DNA of 64,000 nt from Lunularia cruciata (taxonomy: Eukaryota > Streptophyta > Marchantiopsida > Lunulariales > Lunulariaceae). The stretch is from assembly GCA_948567375.1 (NCBI GenBank), contig OX419761.1:25732501-25796500 (forward strand). The letters run 5' to 3'. Below the pieces are notes generated by a model that saw only the letters and a program-made list of their open reading frames with translations, was not told where the DNA came from and ran no database searches. Positions 44,700 through 54,659 of this stretch are shown here, piece after piece (position 1 is the stretch's first letter; each line of letters starts with the position of its first letter). The translations under genes and the position numbers were made by a program.

Positions 44700-45620
44700 A
44701 TGGTCAAACTCTTGTTGAAGATCTAAAAAATGGAATGATAAACAAGTTAAACATCACCGGTGAGGTCAAAATGTAACCTATGGTGCTAGATACTCCAAAA
44801 GCAAAGCATGTGTATTAAAAAGTTTCAATAAATTGAGAAAGTCTATTCAAAATATTCAAGCAACATGTTTTACCAAGGTTCAAAAAGTTTTTACTCATAG
44901 AGTTGCATTTAAGACATAAGGAAGAGTAGGACCAAGCACTATAACTATCTATCAAGTCAAGAATATGATTCTCAAGATCACTAAACTCAAGAAATTATGA
45001 GGTTTGGATCCTAGCATTGATAAAAAGTGTTCACTCATGGAGTTGCATTTCAGACATAAGGAAGAGTAGGACCAAGCACTATAATATCTATCAAGTCAAG
45101 AATATGATTCTAAAGATCACTAAACTCGAGAAATTATGAGGTTTGGATCCTAGCATTGAAATCATCAAGAATAATCATTGCAACTGTACTTTGGACCTCC
45201 GGTATATCCTTTGTCAAGGTGTAAAAAGACTATCTTGTGCTATAAACTCCAAATGAGAAAATAAAAGATGTTAATGGAGCAAAATAGCAAATTGCAATAA
45301 AGAAAAGTTCAATACATCTTCCAATATTCAACCAATGTTATGGTCTACTTGAGTCTTGGACTATCCAAAGAATTAGCTTTTCAAGGCCAATTTTGCCAAA
45401 AGCATCTATATCAAAAAAAAAATTCCTCTATATTGCCTCTTCTTGTTCCAAGTTAAGTCCACCAAAATTAATCCATTAATGTCTTAAATACAATTCATCT
45501 CCTATTCCATGTCTCCACAAGATAGATCAAATCAACATCATTCATTAGAAGTTTAGCACCTAAACATTTGTTGCTTATAATAAGCCCATGAACATTCCAA
45601 AACATGACTTAAGAGTATAG
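44700..45620 (-). pseudogene. LINE endonuclease remnant
   Basis: MFWNVHGLIISNKCLG and LLMNDVDLIYLVETWN (45605-45510) match the start of APE-type LINE endonucleases (WN.HGL and E-T-W). MIILDDFNARIQTS (about 45185-45145) is the G/D-DFNAR motif. FAFGVSSTIGYILTSPVMFN (about 44805-44745) corresponds to the S-x-IDYVL segment. A 140-bp tandem duplication interrupts it. Confidence 0.8.
44882..45160. repeat. Two-copy 140-bp tandem duplication in LINE endonuclease
   Basis: Units from 44882 and 45022 share AAGACATAAGGAAGAGTAGG, TCAAGTCAAGAATATGATTC and GGTTTGGATCCTAGCATTGA, differing at a handful of positions. Confidence 0.95.
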
Positions 45621-46060
45621 AATTGCTATGTAGAAGTTTATTATTTCCTTTGAGTGATCATAATTCTACTATCTCTTAGAAAGTCAACAAAACCTGCTTG
45701 TTAAGCTTCCTTTACTTTGGATAAATTTCTATTTGCTATGTAGAAGTTTATTATTTCCTTTGAGTGATCATAATTCTACTTTCTCTTAGAAAGTCAACAA
45801 AACCTGCTTGTTAAGCTTCCTGTACTTTGGATAAATTTCTATTTGCTATGTAGAAGTTTATTATTTCTTTTGAGTGATCATAATTCTATTAATTCTTAGA
45901 AAGTCAACAAAATCTGCTTATTAAGCTTCCTTTACTTTGGATAAATTTCTATTTGCTATATAGAAGTTTATTATTTCCTTTGATTGATCATAATTCTACT
46001 ATCTTTGAGAAAGTCAACAAAACCTGCTTGTTAAGCTTCCTTTACTTTGGATAACTTTCT
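45621..46060. repeat. Four-copy 110-bp minisatellite
   Basis: Units start at about 45621, 45731, 45841 and 45951. Each holds GTAGAAGTTTATTATTTC or a close variant, then GAAAGTCAACAAAACCTGCT and TTTACTTTGGATAAATTTCT. The repeats differ at only a few bases, so expansion is younger than the LINE around them. Confidence 0.97.
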
Positions 46061-46830
46061 CTTTTGTGCTTACAGTTGAAGAGGGATGAAATCAAGATCT
46101 AACCATAAGACCTTTCCTTTGAGTACAACCTTGTTTCAATCACAAACATCATTGAGTTTGTGAGAAAAACTTCATCAAAATGCTCATTGGTTTTAAATTT
46201 TGTTGGGTCAATCTATATGCTTGCAAAATTAGTGGATGATGGACTCTTGAAGAATCATAATAAAAACACAGACCATAACCATGGTGTCTTCTTTCTCCAT
46301 TTCAAGCAAACTTGAAATTCTCTTCATTCTAGCAACTTGGTTCTCCTTCTCAACTTGATGCTCCTATAAGTAAGAAATTTGAGCCACCTTAGTAGCTTCA
46401 ACATATCACTTCATTTTCCCTTCTAGTGCTTTCACACTCTTGAAGCACTCCAATTTATGTAACAATGTTGGTAGCTTTTCCTTCCAAAGAAGCAACTTTC
46501 TTAATGTTATCAACCATCTCCTTGGTAGATTCTAACTTAAAATAGGTGTTCTTCTTGAGTTCTTGAATCTCTTGACTCTTTCATAATTTTAACTTCCACT
46601 CCTATAATTACCTTATCAACCATGAGAATACTATGTACTAAAAAATAGTTGCATAATATTTTAACTTCTTTGTGAAACTCATTTGTTTTTTTTATATTTT
46701 ATCTAAATTTTTTTCTTGATAGCTATATCAACAATATCTTGCACCATCTTGGAATCTTTCATTCTTCAAATCACTAATCATACAACAATAAATCTAGAAA
46801 ATTTATTTCCAACACCAAAGTCTTCTACTA
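46061..46830 (-). pseudogene. LINE ORF1-like coiled-coil remnant
   Basis: The minus strand encodes ELKKNTYFKLESTKEMVDNI and KKVASLEGKATNIV (about 46570-46465), likely coiled coil. Position 5' of the endonuclease fits ORF1; no RNA-binding domain is visible, so the call is positional. Confidence 0.4.
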
Positions 46831-46879
46831 CCATAAACCTCTAAACATTGCACACTTAGCCTCAACCCAATGCTTTGAG

Positions 46880-47452
46880 GTCTACCCAAGGAATATGAGA
46901 TGATCATGTCCATTTTGGAGTAGTCAAAGAAGCTCAAGCTTGACTTAATCTTGTCCAAGCGGATCAATCCTTAGATTGGAGTACATATGAGGAAGAGGCC
47001 ATAGGATTTGCTACCAAGGCCTAGTCAAAAAAGGAGCATGAACATCTTGAGTAGAATAAGGAGAAACAAGAGTGCTTCTATTGAAAGAAAGGATGGCATA
47101 TCAAAAGGAGCTATTGTGAGCTCAAGGTTGATTAGGAGCATGAGGCCAAGAGTGGCAAGAATCAACATGCCTTCATGACAGTGGAAAAGTATGAAAATGC
47201 TACATAGGTGTTCAACTTTGGTGCTACCTCACACAACTCTCCATATCAAGAGCTATTGCATTACTTCACCATCTTGAAGAAGCTTGCCCACATCACCTTT
47301 GGTAATGACAAGAAAGTCAAGGTGTGTGCATCAGGAGAGTGATGATTAAGACCAAGGAGAGCTCATGCATCACCTTAAACAAGGTGTTATATGTTCTTGA
47401 GTTGGTGGTCAACCTGGTATCAGTAAGCATGGCAATAAGGAATGACATCCAA
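46880..47452 (+). pseudogene. Ty1/copia remnant H, gag knuckle and protease part
   Basis: The zinc knuckle reads CFY, a stop, KKGWHIKRSYC (about 47070-47115), close to the copia CCHC knuckle with the second Cys codon changed to TGA. The protease region has FNFGATSHNSPY (about 47210-47245) where copia has DSGA.H, then ITLNKVLYVLELVVNLVSVS. Removing G and one TCCAA copy joins NDIQ to ATFSKDIYIL in frame at 53126. Confidence 0.85.
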
Positions 47453-47878
47453 TGTAACAATATGGAGTTTAGCGATGAAGTCAGTTGGGCTCATGAAGTA
47501 ACACATTAGACAAATTAGCCTAGAATATTCTGGAAGTATCTAGGAAGCTTCTTGGGAAGCTTCCCGGTTAGCTTAGCTTGCATCTTAAGTAAGTAGCTTC
47601 TAGAAGGAAACTTCTAGAAGCTTCCAACTAGCTTAGCTTGCACGCCAAGTAGGCGGCTTCTAGAAGGAAGCTTCTTGAGAAGCTTCCTAGTTAACTTAGC
47701 TTGCACTCTAAGAAAGCGGCTTGAGGAAGCTTCTTGAGAAGCTTCTCAAGGGCCTTGTATGCTACCTATAAATACCAAAGCCAAAGCTCATGCTAGGCAT
47801 TTGGAGTTTTCACTCATTCAAGTGTCCCAAAGTGAGTTCCCATTCTCCTATTTCTCTCCTTGGATTTGGTCTTTTACA
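47453..47878 (+). repeat. 5' LTR of element G
   Basis: The LTR starts TGTAACAATATGGAG and ends TTTTACA. TATAAATA lies at 47767-47774. Between 47540 and 47755 it is packed with GAAGCTTC, CTTCTAGAAG and CTTGAGAAGCTTCTCAAG palindromes. Confidence 0.97.
47612..47624 (+). promoter_or_regulatory. Heat-shock-element-like trimer in G 5' LTR
   Basis: TTCTAGAAGCTTC gives perfect TTC/GAA/TTC spacing about 140 bp upstream of the LTR TATA box. Several imperfect GAA/TTC arrays surround it. The match to the heat-shock-factor consensus is seen; heat induction is inferred. Confidence 0.62.
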
Positions 47879-47879
47879 T

Positions 47880-47891
47880 TGGTATTAGAGC
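47880..47891 (+). other. Primer binding site of element G
   Basis: TGGTATTAGAGC differs from the initiator-Met tRNA complement at one position (C to T). Confidence 0.88.
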
Positions 47892-47900
47892 AAGAATGGG

Positions 47901-48139
47901 ATGGATGGAATTTATGGACCACCAAATCCACTTCCACCAAACCATTGGGACTTTCATGTCTAGATATTACCAAAGCATCATTTCACACAATTCATCACCT
48001 CGCGCTTTGGGCAGGATTTTCTACATATGATCACCGTGTTAGAGGAACCCTTGATACTTCCAATTGTAACTTATGGAGAACGGTGGACGTGTTGTATCTA
48101 TGTGTTAATCAACTAGATAAATTGAGTGTAGTGGAATAG
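47901..48139 (+). pseudogene. Pre-gag reading frame of element G
   Basis: ATG at 47901 opens MDGIYGPPNPLPPNHWDFHV, a stop, then FTQFITSRFGQDFLHMITVL and EEPLILPIVTYGERW. A frame change leads to VDVLYLCVNQLDKLSVVE and a stop at 48139. It is collinear with F and similar in pattern to the longer frames of A and B. Unknown function. Confidence 0.52.
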
Positions 48140-48149
48140 AGTAGTAGCA

Positions 48150-49054
48150 ATGGTGGAAATACTGGATGTTATCCTTGCAATGCAACAACAAATCGAGCAT
48201 CTTACTCGATTGTTGGATGAACAAGACCAACAACGACGAGAATAGATAGATAGAGCGCCAGTTCGAGATGGAGAAGATTGCATTCGATTTCTGAAACCCA
48301 AGGTGTTTGAAGGCAAGAATCTTCCAAGCATAGTGGAGAATTTTGTGTTTGATTGTGAACGTTACTTTGAAGCCACCAATCTTCAAGACGAGCGGAAACA
48401 AATTCTCTTGGCTTCTAGCTAATTGGATGGCGTGGCAAAACTTTGGTGGCGATTTCGAGTAGAAAGAGCTGAACAAAAAATTGTTTAACCGATTTTGACA
48501 TGGGCAGAATTCAAAGATGCAATACTTGGTCGATTTCAAATGATAAATGCCACTCAAGCCGCATGAGATAAATTGGCAGAGTTGAGGCAATTGGCTCAAT
48601 GAGAAGCTACATCACACAATTTCAGAACATCATCATGCAAATTCCAGATATCCAAGAAGGTGAAGTTTTGGATTGATTTGTGCAAGGATTGAAGTCACGA
48701 ACCAAATTGGAGGTGACCATGTGGGAGCCACAAAACGTAGAAGAAGCTATGCAATTGGTTGAGCGTTTTGATTCCTTGGTTGCGAGAAATTGGTCTCGAC
48801 CTCGACCTACACAAAGCCTACCAGTACACTACGCACGAGTGGAAGAACCGGTACCAATGGAGATTGATGCTATCCAACAAAGACCACTTGGCACAGTAGA
48901 TAGAGAAAGATTACAACAAAATGGAGGTTTCTTTTATTGTCATCAAGTTGGACATTGCATTGTTGAATGTCCACTTAAGAATGGGCGATCTCGACAAGTT
49001 GCCCAGATGGAGTTTGTGGAAAAGAATGATCAAGGAAACAAAGAATCCCAATAG
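48150..49054 (+). pseudogene. Element G gag
   Basis: The likely start is ATG 48150 (MVEILDVILAMQQQIEHLTR). The capsid has LDGVAKLWWRFRVERAE (about 48422-48472) and ILTWAEFKDAILGRFQ. From 48680 the frame is open through EPQNVEEAMQLVERFDSLVA to the knuckle FYCHQVGHCIVEC (about 48931-48970), where the first Cys position reads Phe. Stops at 48238, 48420, 48487 and 48565 and a frame shift near 48595 break it. Confidence 0.88.
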
Positions 49055-49080
49055 GAGATTTCAAGCCGCCTATTGGTAGC

Positions 49081-49566
49081 TTGATTAGTTCCAATGGGAT
49101 TGAAGGCTCGACCTATGCAATTTTGCTTCACTTGCAAGGTACAATATCTAATCGGGGTTGTAGGATTTTGGTTGATTTTGGAAGTTTAGAGAATTGCGTA
49201 TCTATGCAAGTAGCAAAGGAATTGGGTATTCTTATCAAGCCAATGATTGGAAGTAGTTTGATGATGGCGGATGGTAGAAAAGGTTCTACATTCCGCACCT
49301 CGCATCCTGTTACCTTCAAGATTGGGAAGGAGTATTTGGAGTGTATGAGGTTTGTAGTGGCACGTCTACACTATGATATCATTCTGGGTCTACCTTGGCT
49401 TGAACGTCATAAGGCTCAATTCAATTGGACCCGACGTCAAATTCAAGTACAACACCAAGGTAGGAATTTCCGATTAGGTTGTCTGGCACCTCTAAGTAAG
49501 ACACCTAAGAATAGTCAGTCCCAAGATGGGAAGTTTGGTGAGAAGGTAGCCATAGAGCAAATCTAG
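49081..49566 (+). pseudogene. Element G protease
   Basis: GCRILVDFGSLENCVS stands where F has DSGSS: the active site reads D-F-G, a Ser to Phe change by C to T. DIILGLPWLERHKAQFNW closes the domain. The frame is open over 161 codons. Confidence 0.9.
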
Positions 49567-49695
49567 AAGGGAGATGAGTCCCAAGATGGGAAGTTTGCCA
49601 GGAAGGCAACCATGGAGCAAGCTTGGAAGAGAGATGAGTCCCTAGAAGGGAAGTTTGTTAATGAAGCAGCCATAGAGCAAGCTTTGGAGGAAGAG
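49515..49695 (+). repeat. Three-copy 60-bp repeat in linker (G)
   Basis: Units around SQDGKFGEKVAIEQ, SQDGKFARKATMEQ and SLEGKFVNEAAIEQ repeat every 20 codons, as in F. Confidence 0.78.
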
Positions 49696-49879
49696 AAGTC
49701 TGTATTCGTGGTGTGGATCAAGCCGGTTGCACAAGAACAATCTGAGGAGGGCCAAGCGCCGCATCAAGCAACGGTTGATTGGATAGTTCAAGAGTTTGAG
49801 ATGTGTTTCCGGATGATCTGCCAAAGGGATTACCCTCTGATCGAGGTATGCCCTTCAAGATCGAGTTATTGCCAGGGAG

Positions 49880-49918
49880 TACACCAGTGAGTACACCAGT
49901 GAGTACACCAGTGAGTAG
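49880..49918 (+). repeat. 12-bp triplet repeat in G polymerase linker
   Basis: ACACCAGTGAGT is repeated three times, encoding STPV units; F has one copy at the same place. It sits just before RPIYRLSPKELEEL and keeps the frame. Confidence 0.9.
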
Positions 49919-50309
49919 ACCAATCTATCGGCTCTCACCAAAGGAGTTGGAGGAGTTGCAAACAACACTTACAGAGTTGTTGGAGAAGGATTTCATACGA
50001 CATAGTACCTCTCCATGGGGAGCATAGGTACTATTTGTTCCAAAGAAGGATGGAGGACTTCGTTTCTATATTGATTACCTTGGGCTCAATAAGCAAACCG
50101 TGAAGAATGCATATCCCTTGGCTTGGATTGATGACCTGCTTGATCAATTTAGTGGAGCACGCTACTTTTCCAAGCTAGATCTTTGTAGCGGCGATTGGCA
50201 AATTCCTATTGAAGGAGAGGACGTGCAAAAGACTGTCTTTCGCACAAGGTATGGACATTTTGAGTGGAGAGTTCTACCTTTCGGACTCACTAATGCTCCA
50301 GCGGTCTTT

Positions 50310-50432
50310 AGGACTTCTTGCACATGATTCGTGTGTTCTGCCTCTGTCTTTCTATAGATTAAGATATCATCTAAGAACACTACCATGGACTGATCCAATA
50401 GTCCCTCCAACACCCGATGCATCTAATCCATG
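50310..50432 (-). other. 123-bp inversion containing the FLDD box of element G
   Basis: Compared with F (22219-22350), the segment from CATGGATTAG to GCAAGAAGTCCT is present in reverse complement between GCGGTCTTT (50301-50309) and TACAACAGTGG (50433). The bases AAGACAAC expected after it are missing. The inverted copy has no stop in its original frame. Confidence 0.9.
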
Positions 50433-50497
50433 TACAACAGTGGAAATTTTACTGCAAGAAGTCAAAGTGTGCTTTTTGGTAGAAGGAGGTTACCTTC

Positions 50498-51140
50498 TTG
50501 GGTCATAAGATCTCATCAGAGGGGATCAAGATGGAAGAAGAGAAGATCAAGGCCATTACTGATTGGCCTACCCCAAAGGATGCTACCGAAGTACGAGCAT
50601 TCAATGGATTGGCCAATTTTTACCGACGGTTCATCCACTATTATGCTCACGTGGCTGCACCATTGACTGACCTCTTGGGAAAGAACTCGAGCTTCCAATG
50701 GACCACCAAGCATGAAAAAGCATTCCAAAAGTTAAAGCATATGGTGTCTTCAAGACCCATTCTTCAACCATATGATCCTCAACTACCTTGTGTGGTTGAT
50801 TTTGATGCTTCTAACTTTGCAATTGGAGCTGTGTTGCAAGAAGAATTTCTAGATGGACTACATCCTATTGCCTTTGTGTCTTGCCAACTAAATACAGCTG
50901 AAAGAAATTACTCTACTCGAGATTGGGAACAACTTGCAATGGTATATGCCACCAAGGTATGGAGGCATTATCTCTTGGGGAAACAAGTGATCATGCGAAC
51001 TGATCACAAGCCATTGTTGCAGACCTTACACCTAGAGCACATGAAGAGTCGACATCATCGATGGGAAGAGCAACTCCAATTGTTCGACATCAAACTTGAG
51101 TACAAACCAGGTCGGTTCATGTCATCCATGATGCTCTATC
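50498..51140 (+). pseudogene. Element G RNase H
   Basis: The connection GHKISSEGIKMEEEKIKAI leads to FNGLANFYRRFIHYYAHVAA, then RNase H with DFDASNFAIGAVLQEEF (Asp near 50795), ERNYSTRDWEQLAMVYATKV and TDHKPLLQTL. The frame is open for 219 codons; the end reads SMMLYHDDLI where relatives have DALSR. Confidence 0.92.
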
Positions 51141-51153
51141 ACGATGACCTGAT

Positions 51154-52330
51154 TTGAAGTCTCTTCTTCTCATCACGGCAGCAATTACGACGGTGTCAAT
51201 TGATCTTAAGATTCATAATGAGTTTCGGTTAGCTCTACAGCAAGATCCCTTCTTCCAAATGGTACATGGTCGGCTAACAATAGGTGACAAGGAGTACAAC
51301 ACCTTCTCCTTCAAGGAAGGCCTTCTATTCCATGCGGACCGGATCTATGTTCCAGCCAAAGGTGATCTTCGACTTGTGCGCCTTCAAGAAGCCCATGATT
51401 TACCCATTGCTGGTCACATGGGTGTGGACAAGACCTTGGGTACCCTCCAACGTCAATGGTGGTGGCCCAACATGACACGGGATGTTCGAGAATTTGTCCG
51501 ATCGTGTGAGAGCTGCCAACGTAACAAGGCCAGCAACCAAAAGACGGGTTGACTCCTTCAACCGCTTGCCATTCCATCAGCTCGTTGGGAGCATGTGAGC
51601 TTGGATCTCATCACATCCTTGCCAAAGACAAAACAAGGATACACCGCCATCGTGGTGTTTGTGGATAAGCTTAGTAAGCAAATCCACTTGGCACCAACCT
51701 GTGATACCATGGATGCTCCAACCTTAGCGCAAATCTACTTTGACAATGTCTTCAAGCATCATGGAATGCCATGCGTACTCATCTCCAACCGTGATCCTCG
51801 CTTTACCGGGAAGTTTTGGCAAGCACTCTTTCAGATACTCGGCACCAAGCTTGCTTTGTCCACGGCCTATCATCCTCAAACTGATGGACAAACCGAACAT
51901 GCAAATCGCACATTGGAGGATATGTTGCATGCTTTTGTCAATGTCCACCATACCAATTGGGATGAATGTCTTGCCGTTGCCGAATTTGCCTACAACAATT
52001 CCAAACAGGCAAGCACCGGATTCTCTCCTTTCTTTCTCAATTTTGGCCAAGATCCGCTTGTTCTAGATTCTCTTCTTGCTCCTCCTCCATCTCAGGTTCC
52101 TCATACTTCCACATTCTTGACCACTATATCCCAATCTCTCCAACAAGCCAAGTCTCACCTCCTTGTTGCTCAGAATCGCCAAAAACAATGTGCGGACCAC
52201 CATCGTCGCGATCTCACCTTTGAAGTCTGTGATAAAGTCATGCTATCCTCTAGTAACCTCCCTCTCCCACTTGATACCCAAGTTTGTAAACATGCTCCTA
52301 ATTGGATAGGACCCTTTGATATCACCTAAA
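51154..52330 (+). pseudogene. Element G integrase, zinc and core domains
   Basis: The HHCC domain is intact as HDLPIAGHMGVDKTLGTLQR and RSCESCQRNKAS (about 51390-51530); a TGA at 51550 interrupts the junction. The core has SLDLITSLPKT (first Asp near 51604), LISNRDPRF where the second catalytic Asp is Asn (about 51786), and YHPQTDGQTEHANRTLEDM with the Glu (about 51868-51920). The module is nearly continuous from 51595 to 52329. Confidence 0.93.
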
Positions 52331-52690
52331 TTGTCTCTCCTATTGCTTATTGTCTTGCCTTGCCTTGTCACATGCGTATCCATCCTATCTTTCATGTTTC
52401 CAAGTTGACACCCTTTGTTCCTAACCCCTCTTCCTTTCCCTCTCGAGTCCAACCTCCTCCTCTTCTTATCCCTATCAATGATCATGAGGAGTACAAAGTT
52501 GATTGTATCCTTGCGCGTTGCCACATTCAACGAGGCCGTCGCCAACATACGGAGTACAAGGTCCTTTGGAAAGGATATCCCCTTCATGATGCCACCTGGT
52601 AACCTCTTTCTCACCTCCAAAATGCACAGACGGCCATCCAGGAATTTGAAGCTTCACTGGCAACGAGGACGTCACCAACTAGCGGCGGGG
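52331..52690 (+). pseudogene. Element G integrase C-terminus with chromodomain
   Basis: MRIHPIFHVSKLTPFVPNPS precedes the chromodomain EEYKVDCILARCHIQRGRRQ and VLWKGYPLHDATW (about 52487-52600). TAA at 52601-52603 replaces the Glu codon of TWEP; the remaining tail AIQEFEASLATRTS is still readable after it. Confidence 0.92.
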
Positions 52691-52695
52691 GAATA
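52682..52695 (+). other. Polypurine tract of element G
   Basis: GCGGCGGGGGAATA directly precedes the 3' LTR. Confidence 0.82.
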
Positions 52696-53121
52696 TGTAA
52701 CAATATGGAGTTTAGTGACAAAGTCAGTTGGGCTCATGAAGTAACACATAAGACAAATTAGCCTAGAATATTCTGGAAGTATCTAGGAAGCTTCTTGTGA
52801 AGCTTCCCGGTTAGCTTAGCTTGCATCTTAAGTAAGTAGCTTCTAGAAGGAAGCTTCTAGAAGCTTCCAACTAGCTTAGCTTGCACGCCAAGTAGGCGGC
52901 TTCTAGAAGGAAGCTTCTTGAGAAGCTTCCTAGTTAACTTGGCTTGCACTCTAAGAAAGCGGCTTGAGGAAGCTTCTTGAGAAGCTTCTCAAGGGCCTTG
53001 TATGCTACCTATAAATACCAAAGCCAAAGCTCATGCTAGGCATTTGGAGTTTTCACTCATTCAAGTGTCCCAAAGTGAGTTTCCATTCTCCTATTTCTCT
53101 CCTCGGATTCGGTCTTTTACA
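52696..53121 (+). repeat. 3' LTR of element G
   Basis: The 426-bp partner of 47453-47878 has a perfect TTC/GAA/TTC trimer at 52855-52867 and TATAAATA at 53010-53017. Confidence 0.97.
52855..52867 (+). promoter_or_regulatory. Heat-shock-element-like trimer in G 3' LTR
   Basis: TTCTAGAAGCTTC as in the 5' LTR, preceded by another TTCTAGAA pair at 52841-52848. Confidence 0.62.
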
Positions 53122-53126
53122 TCCAA

Positions 53127-53686
53127 GCTACCTTTAGCAAGGACATCTATATCTTGAGTAAGAGAATTGAGAATAGCCAAGTGAGTGGTCGGCCTATTAT
53201 GTATCATGCCTCTCTTGACCTTTATGCCAAGCAAGACAACACTCTTGGCAATGAAGGAAACTCCTCAACTATGGCATAAATGGTACAAGCACCTTAGCTA
53301 CAACAACCTAGCCAAGCTTCAAGAGAAGATCATGATAAAGGGCATGAACATCATGGCCTAGGCATTTAAGTCTGCCAATAAGGAGGTATACAAGCTATGC
53401 ATGATGAGCAAACAATCAAGACTCAAGTTCCTAACATCAAAGCATAAGAGGACCCAAACAATGGAGCAACTACACATGGACATCTATGGATTATTGGCAG
53501 TGGACTCAATTAAGAGCAACAAGTTTATTGCTACCTTCTTGAACAACTACTACAACCTATCAATTGTTGCACGTGTTGAGTACAAGTTTGATGTTGTGGA
53601 CGAGGTCAAAACTATGAGAGAGATGTTGGAGATCCAAAGTGGGTGCAAGCTCAAGACTGATTGTATGCAAGAGTACCTAAATTTGT
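53127..53686 (+). pseudogene. Ty1/copia remnant H, integrase part
   Basis: The plus strand encodes WHKWYKHLSYNNLAKLQEKI (copia pre-integrase H..H..L motif), KLCMMSKQSRLKFLTSKHKR (C..C-type zinc end) and MEQLHMDIYGLLAVDSIKSN, KFIATFLNNYYNLSIVARVE with the first integrase Asp. It is cut at 53686 by the start of a family-C LTR. Confidence 0.88.
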
Positions 53687-53983
53687 TGTCATGACATTTG
53701 TAGTGCCAAAGGTAGTTTGCTTGGATGCTAGAGTGATAATCTTAGCAATCAAAGTTATATTACTAGTTACTCAAAGACTACTTAACAACAACCAAATTTT
53801 GTTTTAGGGCTACTGATTATATTGTGGGACCCATTGTTACTTGCACCATTTGCACCATTAAATGTGAAGTCAATGATGCCGGTAGGGCTAGTGATCTAGG
53901 TCAAGAGAGTGTATTTTCAAATTAAAGCTCCAAATAGCTCACTTCTTTGATATTGAGCCTTTCAGCTCATAGCTATGGTGGAC
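53687..53983 (+). repeat. Family-C LTR of element C2 (interrupted)
   Basis: It starts TGTCATGACATTTGTAGTGC, the cleanest 5' end of this LTR family in the window. It matches 6805-7192 in reverse complement and stops at 53983 where element D is inserted. The rest of this LTR is missing on the far side of D. Confidence 0.82.
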
Positions 53984-54609
53984 TGTAACACACATTTGTT
54001 CATGTAAGTATTATTATCATATTTAATTTGTTATTATAAGTACTTGAGAGATCTTATTTATATAGGGTTAAAGGATGGTTCTACATTAGTCATGATTAGA
54101 TAAAGTTAGTCATAGCTAAAATACAGTGGACCTTACTTTAGTGGAAGTGGAAAAGATGAGCACCACTATTTTGGATTCTAGTGTATGGATTTGGTATTAT
54201 ACAAAAGTGTTTGGCCTTGAGGAAAGAGTTTAGAACTCTTGGATCCACAAATGTTTTTGTTTTGGATTCTTCTATAGTCCAAGGATAGCCCATGTGAAGG
54301 AATTCTTGACTTAGTGATTGGATCAAGATAAGACCATATGCTTAGGAGAATATTCCCATGAGTATAGATATTCCTTTAGACTTTTAGCCTAGTAACTTGA
54401 GTTACTCCAATAATTAGTGACTTTGGTGTATAACTATTTCACAAGTATATAAACTAAAGGTGAGGGAGTACTCATCATCCTTTCATTTGCAACTATCTCT
54501 CTCTCATTGAGTTCTCTAGTGAGCAATATCTTCAGTCTTGGAGTGTTAGCCTTGGAGGAGTATGGTGGAGTAGGGGTTCCTTACCTTCTTAGTACATAAT
54601 GTGCTACCA
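53984..54609 (+). repeat. 5' LTR of element D
   Basis: The start is TGTAACACACATTTG. The end is estimated at GTGCTACCA (54609) because the 3' copy is truncated. A (CT)n run lies near 54508-54518. Confidence 0.75.
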
Positions 54610-54613
54610 TAAT

Positions 54614-54625
54614 AGCCATCAGAGG
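54614..54625 (+). other. Probable decayed primer binding site of element D
   Basis: AGCCATCAGAGG matches the initiator-Met site TGGTATCAGAGC at eight of twelve positions. It opens the 41-bp block shared with the micro-insertion in element A. Confidence 0.45.
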
Positions 54626-54657
54626 TTCATCTTGAGTGAGAGACAAGCTGGCTCACA
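54617..54657 (+). repeat. 41-bp block shared with the element A micro-insertion
   Basis: CATCAGAGGTTCATC...GGCTCACA matches 5299-5339 with about three differences. Confidence 0.85.
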
Positions 54658-54659
54658 TT

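Larger units (their letters stand above)
42660..46850 (-). mobile_element. Decayed LINE (non-LTR retrotransposon)
   Basis: The minus strand carries, in order, a coiled-coil ORF1-like remnant (46.8-46.1 kb), an APE-type endonuclease (45.62-44.7 kb) and a LINE reverse transcriptase (44.11-43.08 kb). Every module is riddled with stops. Two minisatellite expansions lie in and beside the endonuclease region. I could not place a poly(A) tail or target duplication. Confidence 0.8.
49803..50497 (+). pseudogene. Element G reverse transcriptase with inverted active site
   Basis: The frame reads [57 protein letters not shown], then [20 protein letters not shown] with the first catalytic Asp, and [14 protein letters not shown]. 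At 50310 the sequence flips: the minus strand of 50310-50432 encodes MHRVLEGLLDQSMVVFLDDI and LIYRKTEAEH, the catalytic box. Forward coding resumes near 50433. This abolishes polymerase function. Confidence 0.92.
47453..53121 (+). mobile_element. Element G: Ty3/gypsy chromovirus, youngest in the window
   Basis: LTRs of 426 bp at both ends differ at about ten positions (about 97.5 percent identity by eye). TSD TCCAA is perfect (47448-47452 and 53122-53126). The coding region keeps long open stretches for gag, protease, reverse transcriptase, RNase H, integrase and chromodomain, broken by about ten stops, a frameshift near 49800 and a 123-bp inversion in the polymerase. It interrupts a Ty1/copia remnant. 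Confidence 0.97.

Noticed and set aside
51724-52066. Open frames of 108 codons on the other strand and frame over the G integrase
   Set aside because: They are shadows of the integrase core, whose D/N-D-E motifs and collinearity with F fix the true frame.
54617-54657. Second independent micro-insertion in element D
   Set aside because: No TG start or target duplication at its edges here; it lies where the primer site and leader of D are expected, so it is more likely native to D.
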